From Malurus cyaneus samueli (lineage: Eukaryota; Chordata; Aves; Passeriformes; Maluridae): DNA of 64,000 nt. The DNA lies in assembly GCA_009741485.1 (NCBI GenBank), contig CM019214.1:5512509-5576508 (forward strand), in the 5' to 3' direction. Position 1 is the stretch's first letter. The number at the start of each line of letters is the position of its first letter. Below are positions 45,701 to 57,800 of this stretch, one piece after another. The notes beneath the pieces are model-generated. The model was not told the DNA's origin. It saw only the letters and a list, made by a program, of their open reading frames with translations, and ran no database searches. Position numbers and translations under genes: made by a program.

Positions 45701-48700
45701 TGTACCTGGCAAATTTTTAGCACTTGGTGAGCAAGCACTTCAGAACAGTGTGAAATGTCAAAAACTATCAGAAACCCAAAAAGAGTTTATCATTTAGAAG
45801 GAAAGCAATCAGCCCAGCCTACAAGGCAATCACTTTGCTGGCTGCTGGATTTACCAATCACCAATGAGAAAAGCACTCTGGAAAAATCAGTGTCAGAATA
45901 CAAAACTATACTGAAACATTCAGTGACACCTGCAGGGAAAACAAATAAAAGAGGCACTAGTGGGGCAGAGACAATTTAAGTCTGAGAAACTGAAAAATTT
46001 GACATAATTATGTCAATTTTCAAAATAATTTACTCCATTCTAATTAATTATATTTTTCTAACTAAACCTTTGTAGATACATATACACACAATATATATAT
46101 ATATTTAAATGTAATATAATTAAATGACTTAAAAATCTAATCTCTTCAATTTTATTCATGATCCTGGAGATCAACACTAATAAGTCTAAAGATTTTGGAC
46201 CACATTTGAAGAAATATTATGGTAAACAAGGTAAATAAAACCAATCTGGTCAGAACTTTTCCAGAATTATAAAAAAATGAACACTTCTTGTATCATCTGA
46301 CTGAACTCTTTTTTTCCAGAATATTTCATTATTAGTTAATTAGGACTATTATTTTTATAGAGTGCAATGCATAAAAGCTTTTATTACCTATTATTACATG
46401 AATTTAATGAGTTCCCATTTTTAGCAACTGTAGACCCTCTAACTTTGCAGTTTTATGGGCCCACTGTACTTTGTTGAATTAATGCTAAATACTTAATCTT
46501 CAGAGAAAAATGTAAACATTCTGCATGGTATATATCATTATCATAACAAGACTTTTGTTTGCCAGTTGACAAAGGTTGCAGGTTTTTTTTCAGATTCCTT
46601 GGTAAATCTTTTTATACAGCAAATTACCAAAAAAAAAAAAAAAAAAAAGAAAAAAAGAAAAAAGAAAGTTATCAGCAATGTTTGTTTATTGTAGATTGAA
46701 AAAGTTTTAAATTATAGCCTACTAAGCTGAGTCCAGAAAGATTGCTGTGTAGGAATCTGTAAATTAACAATAAAGATATGTAACAATAAGGATATGTTAT
46801 AATGAGAAGTGCTGCTTTGTTGAACCTGTACCTTTTTAATTTCGTGTTCCATGTTTTCCCTTAAGAAAGAGGCAGCTGCATTCCTGCCTGGAACCAAAGC
46901 ACAGATTTTCAGCCTAATTTTGAGATACAATTTCAGGAAGAAAATGCATTTACACACACACACACACCCCTGCAAACACCCCCACAAAATGAGTGCATAT
47001 TGAGCTTGATGGTGGGGTCATTTATTTATAGAAACTGGAAAATATTTTAAAGAGAGAGATTTTCTGCTGTAAAAATGGAATTGTAATAATCACAGGGTAA
47101 TGGAAGTAAAAAAAAAAATTATTATTAGTCAGGAACACATTTGGGTGTGGTGAAAAGACATTCCTCCTGCATTTATTTCAAGGTTAAACTACCAAATGTT
47201 CAAATATTCCTGCAAGTGACTCAACAGCATTATAGATGAATAGTCACTATGCAATCAGAATACATTATATCCCTTCAGAGGCAGTCCAGGAGGAATGATG
47301 CTGATAAACATTCCCATATAAAAAGGAGGGACAGAAAGACTAAAAATAAAGCTTTATGACAATGCAAAAATGCATTTTTCTAAATAACTTATTGGAAAAA
47401 ATGCTTTAGTCGATTTGTCCACATAAAAGATTATGTACATTTTTTGGATTTCATGTTCTGCTTCTTGTTCTTACAAAGTAATCTGGCTAAATTACAGCAT
47501 GAAGAAAATATTTCAGGATAGAAATCGGGCCTGAAACCAGCTTAAATTGTCCTGGAACTCTTGGTGTGATTCTTCTCACTCTTCCCCCACTTTTCCACTC
47601 ATTTCCAGGGAGGTCCAAGGGAAGGCTGTGCAGGGCTTTTTCAGCTGACTGTAGGCAGCTTCCATACATTTGGGTTTTCTTTCACTCCAGGCTTCCCTGA
47701 ATGATACCTTGTGCTGCCAAGGCTCAAAAGGGGCAGAATCAACTTCTAAATGTTCATGTTTTCTGAGCCAGATTAAATAATGTTATTTCTAGTCTGATAG
47801 AGGGTATAAAATAAAATCTTTATGGGTAGGGTAATTTCAGCTAGTGCTAGCCTCTCTGGAAAGCGCAGCAGGAAGAAAGTTATTCTGTAAATTTTCTATT
47901 ATTTTTATGTGTTTATTATACAGATCACCTGGGAAAATTCTGCATAAACCAAAAGGATATTACATTAAATTGATAGAAAAAGGGGCCAAAGGAAATGTAT
48001 TATACAGATGAGAATGACCAGGACATCATTGAGTTCATAAACTCATTTTGGGACCACATTCTTGTTCTTCAGCATCTGAGCTCTGGGTCCCACATAACAA
48101 ACCCATTTACCCTGGGCCAGTTTGGGTTCAGTGGTGACTGCAACTGGTTTAGTTTCAGTTCCAGTACAAATCTCTCACAACTTTGAATTAGGATTTACTT
48201 TTTGTTCTGATTTAAGCCAAAAAGAAGAAGGAAAAAAAGATTGCTATTTGTTCAGCTCCTGTTCTCCATGGTTCACTCACCCATTGTTCTGAAATGGCAG
48301 GGCACTTCACTTCTAATAACCTTACTTTAAAACCTGAGTCTGGGGATTGTGTATATCGAAAAAACACTTTGGGTAAGAGTCATTGTGTCCCAGTAAGTAA
48401 ATAGGTAAAAGCCTCTTCCATAAAGCAGGTTTCATCACATTTGATATTGGCTGCATATTTGTCAACTTGAAGATAATGGAAGAACCACTTACAGCTCCTG
48501 CTTATATCTCAGATTATTATTCCTGCAGTACATGAAGCACATCCCTGATTCATCAATAAAAAGTCAAGCTTACCCAAGTTATTTACTGTCAGTTGTAGTA
48601 TCAGGGGTTTACCTTGACATAATACTTAGAGTGGTACAGATGGTGCTATGATCTTGCAAGGGTCAAAGGAAAGCACTGAGCTTTACTTAAATCAAATGCA

Positions 48701-49199
48701 GTAGGACCACTATTCATCTGTTTCTGCCCCCAGTCTGATTTCTGAATAGTTGATTCTCTTGCATATCTCCATGTTTTAGCTCTTTTTCAGCTGGCATCCC
48801 CACACAGAATGGTTGCTATGTTCCCATTCACAGCATCCAGGGAATATGTGAACAGTAGTGAAAACAGCAGCAGGAAATGCAGAAATGATCCTAAGCAGCA
48901 TATAGGCAGGAAAACCAGCATTACTTTACAAGCAACCAGAAATGTGCATCAAAGGTTTAACACTGTATCCAGTGAGGAATGAGGCACATCATCTTTATTG
49001 ATTACCACTTCCAGAGCAGATATATGTAGTTCACAATAGAAAACATACTCTGCTTTAAATTTCAATTTGCCCTGAGTCCCTAGCAGGGATAAAACAGTTA
49101 GGGAAAAGGGCATATATAGTCTATGCAATAAAAATGGTCACTCCGTACCCCTACTGTGAAATCTAATGATAATGTTGAGTCAAACATGAACAGGGGAAG
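42749..49199. other. Intergenic DNA, AT-rich, no gene seen
   Basis: About 6.5 kb with no recognisable exon or transposon. Simple repeats include an ATCTC-rich run near 45115-45143, A14 near 45680-45694, (TA)n near 46078-46105, A20 at 46629-46648 continuing A/G-rich to 46667, and (AC)8 at 46952-46967. The boundary with the CR1 on the right is approximate. Confidence 0.6.
46629..46667. repeat. A20 and A/G-rich tract
   Basis: A20 at 46629-46648 followed by AAAAAAG-type units. Confidence 0.85.
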
Positions 49200-51711
49200 A
49201 AAATTGGCCTGGATAAACAGAGATAGCTTGGCTGGAATTCAGGACTGAAAAGAGAGTTTATAACTTTTGGAAGAAGGGGCAGGCTGCACAGAAAAGGACT
49301 ACAAGGATGTTTTGAGGTTATGCAGGGACCGAATGAGAAGAGCCAAACCTCGACCAGAAATTGTCTGGCTACTGCTGCAAAAGACAATAAAACCTGTTCT
49401 ATTAGTACATTAGAAACCAAAGGAGGACTAAGGAGAGTCTCCATCTTTTATTGGATATGTGGAGGAGGGGGAACACAGTGACAAAGGATGAGGAGAGAGC
49501 AGAGATGCTTCATGCTTTGTTTGCTTCAGTCTGTAGGCGTAAGACAAGTTTTTCTCTGGGTGCAGAATGAAGCCCCCATAATCTGAGGGAAAATGGTCAG
49601 TGGACTGCAAAACCCCTTAGATGCACACAGGGGCCATAAGGGGCCTATGAGGCCATATGGGATCCCTGATGGATCTGAGGGGATCTGGTGGAAGTTCTTC
49701 CCAAGCCTCTTTCCATCACTGACCAGCAGCCCTGGCTGACCAGGGAGATCTTGCTTGACTGGAGGGCACCTCATGCAATGTCCATCTACAAAAAGGGCTG
49801 CAAGGAGGATCCAGGGAGCTACAGACCTGTCAGCCTGACCTCAGTGCCTGAGGAGGACATGGAACAGATCATCCTGAGTGTCAGTGCCTGAGGAGGACAT
49901 GGAATGGATCATCCTGAGTGTCAGTGCCTGAGGAGGACATGGAACAGACCATCCTGAGTGTCAATGCCTGAGGAGGACATGGAACAGACCATCCTGAGTG
50001 TCAGTGGATGAGGAGGACATGGAACAGACCATCCTGATCAGTGCCTGAGGAGGACATGGAACAGACCATCCTGATCAGTGTGAGGAGGACATGGAACAGA
50101 TCATCCTGAGTGTCAGTGCCTGAGGAGGACATGGAACAGACCATCCTGAGTGTCAGTGGATGAGGAGGACATGGAACAGATCATCCTGAGTGTCAGTGGA
50201 TGAGGAGGACATGGAATGGATCATCCTGAGTGTCAGTGCCTGAGGAGGACATGGAACAGACCATCCTGAGTGTCAGTGCCTGAGGAGGACATGGAACAGA
50301 TCATCCTGAGTGTCAGTGCCTGAGGAGGACATGGAACAGACCATCCTGAGTGTCAGTGCCTGAGGAGGACATGGAACAGATCATCCTGAGTGTCAGTGGA
50401 TGAGGAGGACATGGAACAGATCATCCTGAGTGTCAGTGCCTGAGGAGGACATGGAACAGACCATCCTGAGTGTCAGTGGATGAGGAGGACATGGAACAGA
50501 TCATCCTGAGTGTCAGTGCCTGAGGAGGACATGGAACAGATCATCCTGAGTGTCAGTGGATGAGGAGGACATGGAACAGATCATCCTGAGTGCCATCGTG
50601 TGGCACAGGCAGGACAACCAGGGCATCAGGCCCAGCCAGCACAGGTTTAGGAATGGCAGGTTCAGCTTGACAAACCTGATCTGCTTCTATGACAAGATGA
50701 CCCACTTAGGGGATGAGAAAGGGGCCGTGAATGTTGTCTACTGGACATCAATAGAACCTGTAATACCATTTCCCACAGAACTGTCTTGGAGAAACTGGCT
50801 GCACATGACTCGGACAGCTGCACTGCTTGCAGAAAATAATGTGTTTGGCAGAAGTGTTGGTTTGCTGGATGACAGGAAGGCTCTAAAGGGGGATCTGGAC
50901 AGGCTGGATTAATGGTCCAAAGCCAATTGTGTGAGGGTCAACAAGGCCCAGGGCTGCATTCAGCACTTGGGTCACAACAACCTGGGGCAGCACTGCAGGC
51001 TGGGGAAGAGTGGCTGGAAAGGTCCCTGGAGGAAAAGGCCCTGGGGGTGCTGGTGAACAGCAGCTGAACATGAGCCAGGTGTGCCCAGGGGGCCAAGAAG
51101 GCCAAAGGCACCTGGCCTGGATCAGCAATGGGGTGGCAGCAGGGTCAGGGCAGTGATTGTCCCTCTGTACTCGGCACTGGTGAGAGCACACCTCAATCCT
51201 GGGTTCAGTTTTGGGACTGACTACAAGAAAGGCATTGAGGGGCTGGAGCGTGTCCAGAGAAGGGCAATGGAGCTGGGGAAGGGTCTGGTGCTCAAATGTG
51301 ATGAGGAGCAGCTGAGGGAACTGGGGTGTTCAGCCTGGAGAAAAGGAGGCTCAGGGGGGACATTACCACCCTCTGCAAGTGCCTGGCAGAAGCTCTGGTG
51401 AGAAGGACTTCCGTCCCTTCTCCCAAGTAACAAATGTTAGGTGCACAGTAAATGGCCTCAAGTTGAATCAAAAGAGATTTATTTTAGATATTAGGGAGAC
51501 TTTCTCCAGGGAACAGGTTGTCAAAAGCTGGAACAGGCTGCCCAGGGAAGTGGTTGAGTCACCATCACAAGAGGTTTTCAAGAGATCTGTCCATGTGACA
51601 CTTGGGGACCTGTTTTACTGATGGACTTGGCAGTGTTGGGATAATGGTCAGACTCAGTGGACTTAAATGTCTTTTCCAATCAAAATGATTTGATAATTCT
51701 ATTCTATGATT
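49200..51711 (+). pseudogene. Long degenerate CR1 LINE (ORF2 relic with internal expansion and deletion)
   Basis: Recognisable CR1 blocks run in order: GGAAGAAGGGGCAGGC (49271), ACTAAGGAGAGTCTCCATC (49428), GACAAAGGATGAGGAGAG, GCAGAATGAAGCCCCCATAA, then reverse-transcriptase text translating as SYRPVSLTSVP. After the minisatellite come QDNQGIRPSQHRF and LTNLICFYDKMTHLGDE. The block that should hold the catalytic FADD is missing: near 50,820-50,870 the sequence jumps to the thumb region (GGATCTGGACAGGCTGG). The usual 3' part follows (GAGCGTGTCCAGAGAAGGGCAA, GGAACAGGCTGCCCAGGGAAG), with a typical tail (CTTGGCAGTGTTGGGATAATGG) ending in ATTCTATTCTATGATT. At about 2.5 kb including the 0.74-kb array it is longer than most CR1 copies, but frameshifts and the lost catalytic block make it dead. 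Exact ends are estimates. Confidence 0.85.
49850..50590 (+). repeat. 40-bp minisatellite (19 copies) inside the CR1 reverse-transcriptase region
   Basis: The unit contains GAGGAGGACATGGAACAG followed by ATC or ACC, then ATCCTGAGTGTCAGTG and CCT or GAT. Copies start at 49850, 49890, 49930, 49970, 50010 and so on to 50562. Two intervals are short (37 and 35 bp), where TCCTGATCAGTG replaces TCCTGAGTGTCAGTG. Variants mix (CAGATC/CAGACC, two copies with ATGGATC) without an obvious higher-order pattern. The first copy sits at its proper place in the CR1 text and the last one exits into TGCCATCGTGTGGCAC, the normal CR1 continuation, so the array is an expansion of the element's own sequence. Forty bases is not a multiple of three, so each unit shifts the reading frame. 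Confidence 0.93.
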
Positions 51712-53551
51712 ACCAATGATGATGAGGAGGAAGTGAAATAGGGTGGCATCTTACAAACAGCATAAAGCTATAAAATATTTCCACCCTGGAGGAGCAAGCT
51801 TAGCATAACCCTTGTCCCTAGCAGTAATCAGTAGTCCTACTGGTGTCAAACTGAGACAGGGCAGTAAAATTTGCATTCTTTTGATTAGAGAACTGAGATT
51901 AACATTGCAAGTCTCCTCTGATTATATCTGAGGAGACAGGAAGTCATACGAGAACTCCAGGGGGAATGTGATAGCCTTTAAATGAACACAATTTAAATGG
52001 AAAGTATCAGGTCTGTCAATCCTTTGAAGGCAGAAAAAAAGAATAGCTTGAAACCGGTACCATGTGAATATCTGTATTATGAATATTAGTTCACTAACCA
52101 CTTCAGGACTGCTGCCATTCCAAAGGCCAAAGGAAAATGTGACAGTAAGAAGAAAAAGAAAGTGCAAAACACTGGTAGTGGGCAGCACACCTGTGTCTGC
52201 TCATAATAGAAAAAAAAACTGAACTGAATAAGAGAAAAATAGAAAGCAATTTTTAAGATTAGTTGTGCTGATCCATTTAATGAGTAAAAATAAGAATCTG
52301 CTTTTAGGCATGAAACAAACTGAAAGAAAACACATATTTCTTAGCCAACAACTTTTGATGAGATGTACATTTCTGCCAAATACAGACTCCTCATGAGTTT
52401 ATAGAGCTGGGACAAATGCAGGAAATTGTTTATTTGGGTAACAGGCCTATTCATGTAATCACTTTTACTGATTCTTTTTATCATTATGTAATATAAGTTC
52501 AGGGTGACAAGGTTCATTTACTTGTTCTCTCATATCTTCTGTTGCAGCAGGCTTCTCTCCCAGCCTGCATGCCTAAATTTTGGGTTGTTTGTTTTTGGAA
52601 ACATCTAGCAAGATAACATTTCTTTTCTGATATGTTACAGTAAAGAAAGTTCCATGCATAGGCCATTATTTTACTTAACATTAATTATGGTTTACTAGAC
52701 CTTTATCAGCCTTTTTTAATTCCTCTATATTTGATATTTTAGTATTGTATTAGGGCTAGTTTCCTGCAAACACACTCAGCTATTTCTATAAATAGAACTT
52801 TAATGGATGCAGTGAGTGAGGTGAAATCCACTGTACTTGGTTATCTTCTCCCTATTGGTAACAAATACAGATGTACAGAGAGAACAAATATGGGAAATAG
52901 TGCACAAGAACTCACTCAAAGGAGCTCAGAAATTTAGAACCTTCCTTGAAAAAATGGCCCCCAGACTACTCCTTTTCTTAGCATGTAAGGACCAGCTGTT
53001 CCCATCTGTGCAGGGGTTTAAGCCCTTTCTGAACACGTTATAAATCTTGGCTCCATGCTAACATCTGGTAGTAAATTCAACAAATCAATATGTTCTTTGT
53101 TTATTGAAATATTCTTCCTAGTCATTGCTTTGGTACCTACCAGGGTCATTTTTTTCTTCTGGAAATCATGGATATATTGCTCACCTGATGTCTCCTCAAA
53201 CCTGAAGATTAAAAAAAAAATATTTGTGTTATGGAAAGAACTGTTTTCCTTTCAACACTGAAACCTCTTGCTCTCACAGCATGTTGCAACCCTGCAGATT
53301 TCAGAATAAAGTAAATAAAGTACCCTCCCTTCTTCAGAAAAGCTGTGAGAAAAGCTGTCACATTGTTGGGCATGCTAGAAAGAGCCCACAACCAGAGGAA
53401 ATAACGGAGAACAAAATTTATTCCGTGCATCCCCAACAGGTATTCAAACACATATGTCAGACTGTGGAGAGTCCCTGCTTTATTTATTCGTGTCTGTGCC
53501 TGAAGGAGGGGACCGTGAGAGCCATCCCTGTTGAGGGATGCAGGAATATTG

Positions 53552-53566
53552 CCCGTAGGTGGCACT
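53552..53566 (+). promoter_or_regulatory. CTCF-like motif
   Basis: CCCGTAGGTGGCACT matches the 15-bp CTCF core CCASYAGRKGGCRST at all positions but the third. It lies in a patch with more CpG than its surroundings. Motif match only; occupancy is unknown. Confidence 0.45.
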
Positions 53567-54814
53567 GCTCCCCCATTAGTTCTCTTCCCAAGCCAGCCGA
53601 GACTCACAGCTCGTACCAAGACATTATTTTCCTCCTAGGGACATGTTTACTTTGCGCATCCGGAGCCACAAACAGAAAAATGAGCTCTTCTTCAACGCAA
53701 TATTAGCAATGAAAATCCCGTTAAACCTGTAAAGATCGGGATGGGCCATGTTTCACTTGCCTTACACACCACACTGCTCATGTAGTTTAATAAAATTGCT
53801 CTTCCTGGTTCAGTGGACTAAAGCCCTTGCTTTCTGTCCAACTTAGTGTGGAATTCCTTTGTCTCTAGGAAAAAAAAGTCCACTTAAAAACGTACTGATC
53901 TTGCAGTAGCATGAAAAACTGGATGTTTCTTTAAGAAAAACAAAAATAGCTTTCAATTGATAAGCAAACAGGTGAATTGATTAAGGAATACTTACAAACA
54001 CAGAAAATAAGCAAATGTGTCCCAGTTCAAGCAGCAGCTTATGTTTGATCAGGCTTTCAGTGAAGACACAAAGCCAGCTAGTAAATTGGACAAGGAAGAG
54101 TTTTCCCCTCTGTTCTCTGCAGTGTGGCACCTCAGTAAACAATGCTGGGTAGAATTTAACACCAGGCTGTGGCAAGGGAAGCAGCATGCTGTAGTGATTT
54201 GGTGACTGCATGCTCTCCTTTCATCTATCTGCAGAGAGAGCAGTAATGCTTGCAGTTAACATTTCATGATGTTTTTTTTTCCAGACTAAAGTTAGAAAAA
54301 GAGATGGTTTGCCTAAGTTACAGCATCTCCAGTTGTTTCTTTGAAGAGCACTTTTGTCTTGGGTTTTTTTTGGGCAGTGGATTTCAATTTTCACAGGGGA
54401 TTAAGGACGTGAAGGTGGCCATTACTTCTGCTTGCTTGTACACTGATCTGACCAGCTTACAAAGCCTTTCAAGAACCGTGTTCATACATGCTTAGCAGAA
54501 CTCTCTGGAGACTTGCTGTAAAAATCTTGCAGCATTTCATTTGTGCCAGGCACACACTCAACTCTACAGAAGGCTCTGCAGGTACCTGTCTTGAGCAAAG
54601 CTTTAAAAAAAACAGCGCTGGAGCTCTCTGCTGCAGGTACAGCTCCTAAAGCTGCCAGGCAAGGCTGCAAACATGAGAGAATGTGCATGAAACAGGATGC
54701 CAGCAAGGGATTTCTACACCCCGGCAGATCTCAAGGGGTTAACATGAATAGCAGCGTTTAAGGGCTCCTAACAAGGCAGTGACAGCCAGACTGTTTGATA
54801 AGGAGGAAAGGTGT

Positions 54815-54857
54815 GTGCTCTTTTTTTTTTTGTGCTCTTTTTTTTGTGCTCTTTTTG
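54815..54857. repeat. Degenerate GTGCTC(T)n tandem
   Basis: Three consecutive units of GTGCTC followed by 11, 8 and 5 Ts. Confidence 0.85.
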
Positions 54858-57800
54858 CCTCCCACGTACCAGTGCTCAGTACTGAGGCTGGAGCCACTTT
54901 TCCTTGTCTCATATCACAAGGAGTTTGTCACGTCTGGGCAAATCCATCTCTGTTTCTGATCTTTCAGGTACAAAGAAGGTCAAATTCTTGATTTGTCAGG
55001 TTTTTTTTTTGAAGCCCAGTAAATGATAAACTGCAAGCTTATTGGGAGGCACATCTGTTAAAGACAGAATCTTTAATGGGTAATTTGCCCAGACCTTAGC
55101 TAGATACAACTCTCACTGAAGTCAGTGAGCAGACTAAAGCTCAAAGCAGATTGAATCTAACATATTCCTAGGAACTGAATAATTCCATCCTTTGCCTTTT
55201 CTCCTCACAGTCCTGCTAGCTTTTTCTGCTCACTGCTTGATTCCCTTTTTTCTTTGTGTTTGCTTAATGAAGGCTGCCATTTCGCCTCTCCATGAACAAA
55301 CAAGCTCACCATTTTCTTTAATGTTCCTATTTGAATTATCTCTGTAAATTCACCAGAATGATAGAAGTGTTATTTTGCTATCTACCCCAACTGTGAGTCT
55401 TGCTGATTTAAACTCAAATATGCTAAAATGAGTTTTAGATGAGGATTCTTTGTTCTATTGTCTCTACTGAATTCACTGTTCCAAATGTGCTACTTGGAGG
55501 AGAAAAAAAAAATTAATATCCTGTGCTTGAGGCATTCTTGGAAAAAGCCATTGGCCCATACGTATAAGGGAGAGATACTTATCTGAACAAAAATATGTCT
55601 GTCAGACATATAAAGACATTCTCTATGCATTCTCCTTTGAAAAGCTGTCCTAGTCTCACCCACCCTACCTCATCTCCCTTTGGCTCATTCTAATCTGACT
55701 CCTCTGAAGTTTCCTTGACCTTTCCTTACTACTCTCTCTTGACTTTTCCATTTCATGTCTTTATATAAAGGTAGATGAACAGTTTTCTTTGTACCTCTGA
55801 CAGCTTTTTCTTTATAGCCACCCCTGTGGGTTTGAACAGCATTTATCTCTGGGCAAAAAGGCTTTTAACTGGATTATTTAAAACCAGAAAAAATCAACAA
55901 ACCAATTTATATAATGTTCCAAACTGAGTTTTTTAAGCAAGAAAAGGAGAAGGGAAATATTTATCAGGGCTCAAAAGTAAGCACTTCAGGTAATGAAAGC
56001 TGATTGACAATTACTGCTGTCTTTTAATTGGAGCAATTGGACTGAGGTATTGGGAACACCTGTTGTATGAGCTAATTTTACAAGGCAGAGAAAAGCTTGA
56101 GTTGTTGATGCACTAACAAAGGTAAGTGCTAATTCCCTTTTAAAATGAATAGGTTTTAGTATTGAGCAAAAGAAAGTTGTCAGAGGATTTGATAGACTGT
56201 GACACACACAGAACATTGTTTGGGAAGTGGTGTATCTAGGGCTGGCTTCAGGCATGCAGGAAAAAGGCAGCAGAGCACATCAGCAGAGTAAAAGTAGGGA
56301 AAAGGAAAATTGCAAAGTGGCCATGCCCCACTGACTGCTCTGCTGTGGTCAGGGTCCTGCAAAGACAGGCTGACTTCTGCTGTGACTGTGAAAAACTTTG
56401 TGGATGTAGGGCAGTAAATGTGACTGTGAAAAAGTAAAACTGCTCTTGGAAGCATCAGTTATTTCTGTATCTCTTGCCCTACCTCTGGTTGCAGCAGGAG
56501 AAACAAACCTGATTCTCCAGAATCCACTTGTTTCTGACACTTTCAGGAAGGAAAAGGTTTTCCTCTCACCCCTCTGATGTCATCCCCATAGCTCTGCCTC
56601 TGTTTTCTTCTGTCCCTGTGGCAAAGCAGACCCATCTTTGCAGAAGCAAACCCCCAATTCAGCTTGACTCTGGACACATACCCAACACACTACATAGAAA
56701 TAGATTATCAAAATTTTCCACACGAAGTCAAAGGCATAATGAAAATTATCAGCAATTTTGGACACAAATCATTCCAGAGCTTTCTGTGGAATGGGATTTG
56801 GCTCCTCCTCATTTCAGCCACCACTGTGATGATGTGAACAAAGTAGCTGTCAAGCACTGAGATGCATTAATGCAGATGGCTAGAGTAAACCCTGTGAGGA
56901 AATTAATAAGGCCTTGTTTTCATAGTAGGAAATTAATAATGTGCAGTAAAAAAAAGACCCAAGGCCACTGTTAGACAGAAAATATAAATATATAAGTATA
57001 TAAAAATGCACACAAAGCACACATAAATAAATAGATAAATGTATCTATAAAATAGTTGATTCAGTTAAATAATCATCCATTTCTGTTAGTGCAGTTCGGT
57101 TCCTTTGGAAAAAATGAAATGTAAATGTGTGTGCAACATGTAAATAAAGATAAGCATATCTGCAACATTCACAGCTAGCAGTAGAAAAATAAAACATACA
57201 CAGTACCTAATTCTTACCCAATCATTAACAATGATCTGTAACATTTTTAAGCTTCTTGAGTTGAAATTGTCGATTTACAAAAAGAAGTAAAACAGAAAAA
57301 CAATCATCCAGCTCTTGCTCTCTGTTCCAGAGACCTGGGCCTCAGAACTGACAGAATTTTGGATAGAAGAGTTATCCCCTCCTCGGCAGTGCAACACTCA
57401 GCTAGGGGCAAGATGCTCCACAGCGGGTTTCACAGTTATCAGCTGATAGCAGAGAAACCTAAAACTGGAGTCCTGTTTTCTGTTCCAAGCTCTGGGCATA
57501 TGTTCTGCTGGGTATGTCTTCCTCTGCTTGTTTCTCTCTGGTATCATCACCTCTCCCCTGCCTTCTTCAAAAATTCCCTCCCCCAGCCCTGTCTCCTGAG
57601 ATGCCTCAGCCTCCTGTTCCACCAGGGTTCCCCACATTCTCACATCACAGGGGACCCTTCCTTGGGTCAGTGTTGGAATTCTCCCTCCTTCCTGCATGAG
57701 GCCATTCTGTGTTTGACTTTGAAAGAGAATGTTCTAGGGCAAGAAAGGTTTGAAAATCACTCTCATAAAGTTTGAGAGAGAAGGAGGATGAACATTCCAC

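Noticed and set aside
49850..50590. CRISPR-like appearance of the 40-bp array
   Set aside because: There are no unique spacers. The whole unit repeats tandemly and is derived from CR1 text in a vertebrate genome.
53224..53706. 160-codon open frame
   Set aside because: No recognisable domain, no splice or promoter context. The region is more interesting for its CTCF-like motif.
57359..57775. 138-codon open frame
   Set aside because: No domain resemblance, and an overlapping frame of similar length exists on the opposite strand.
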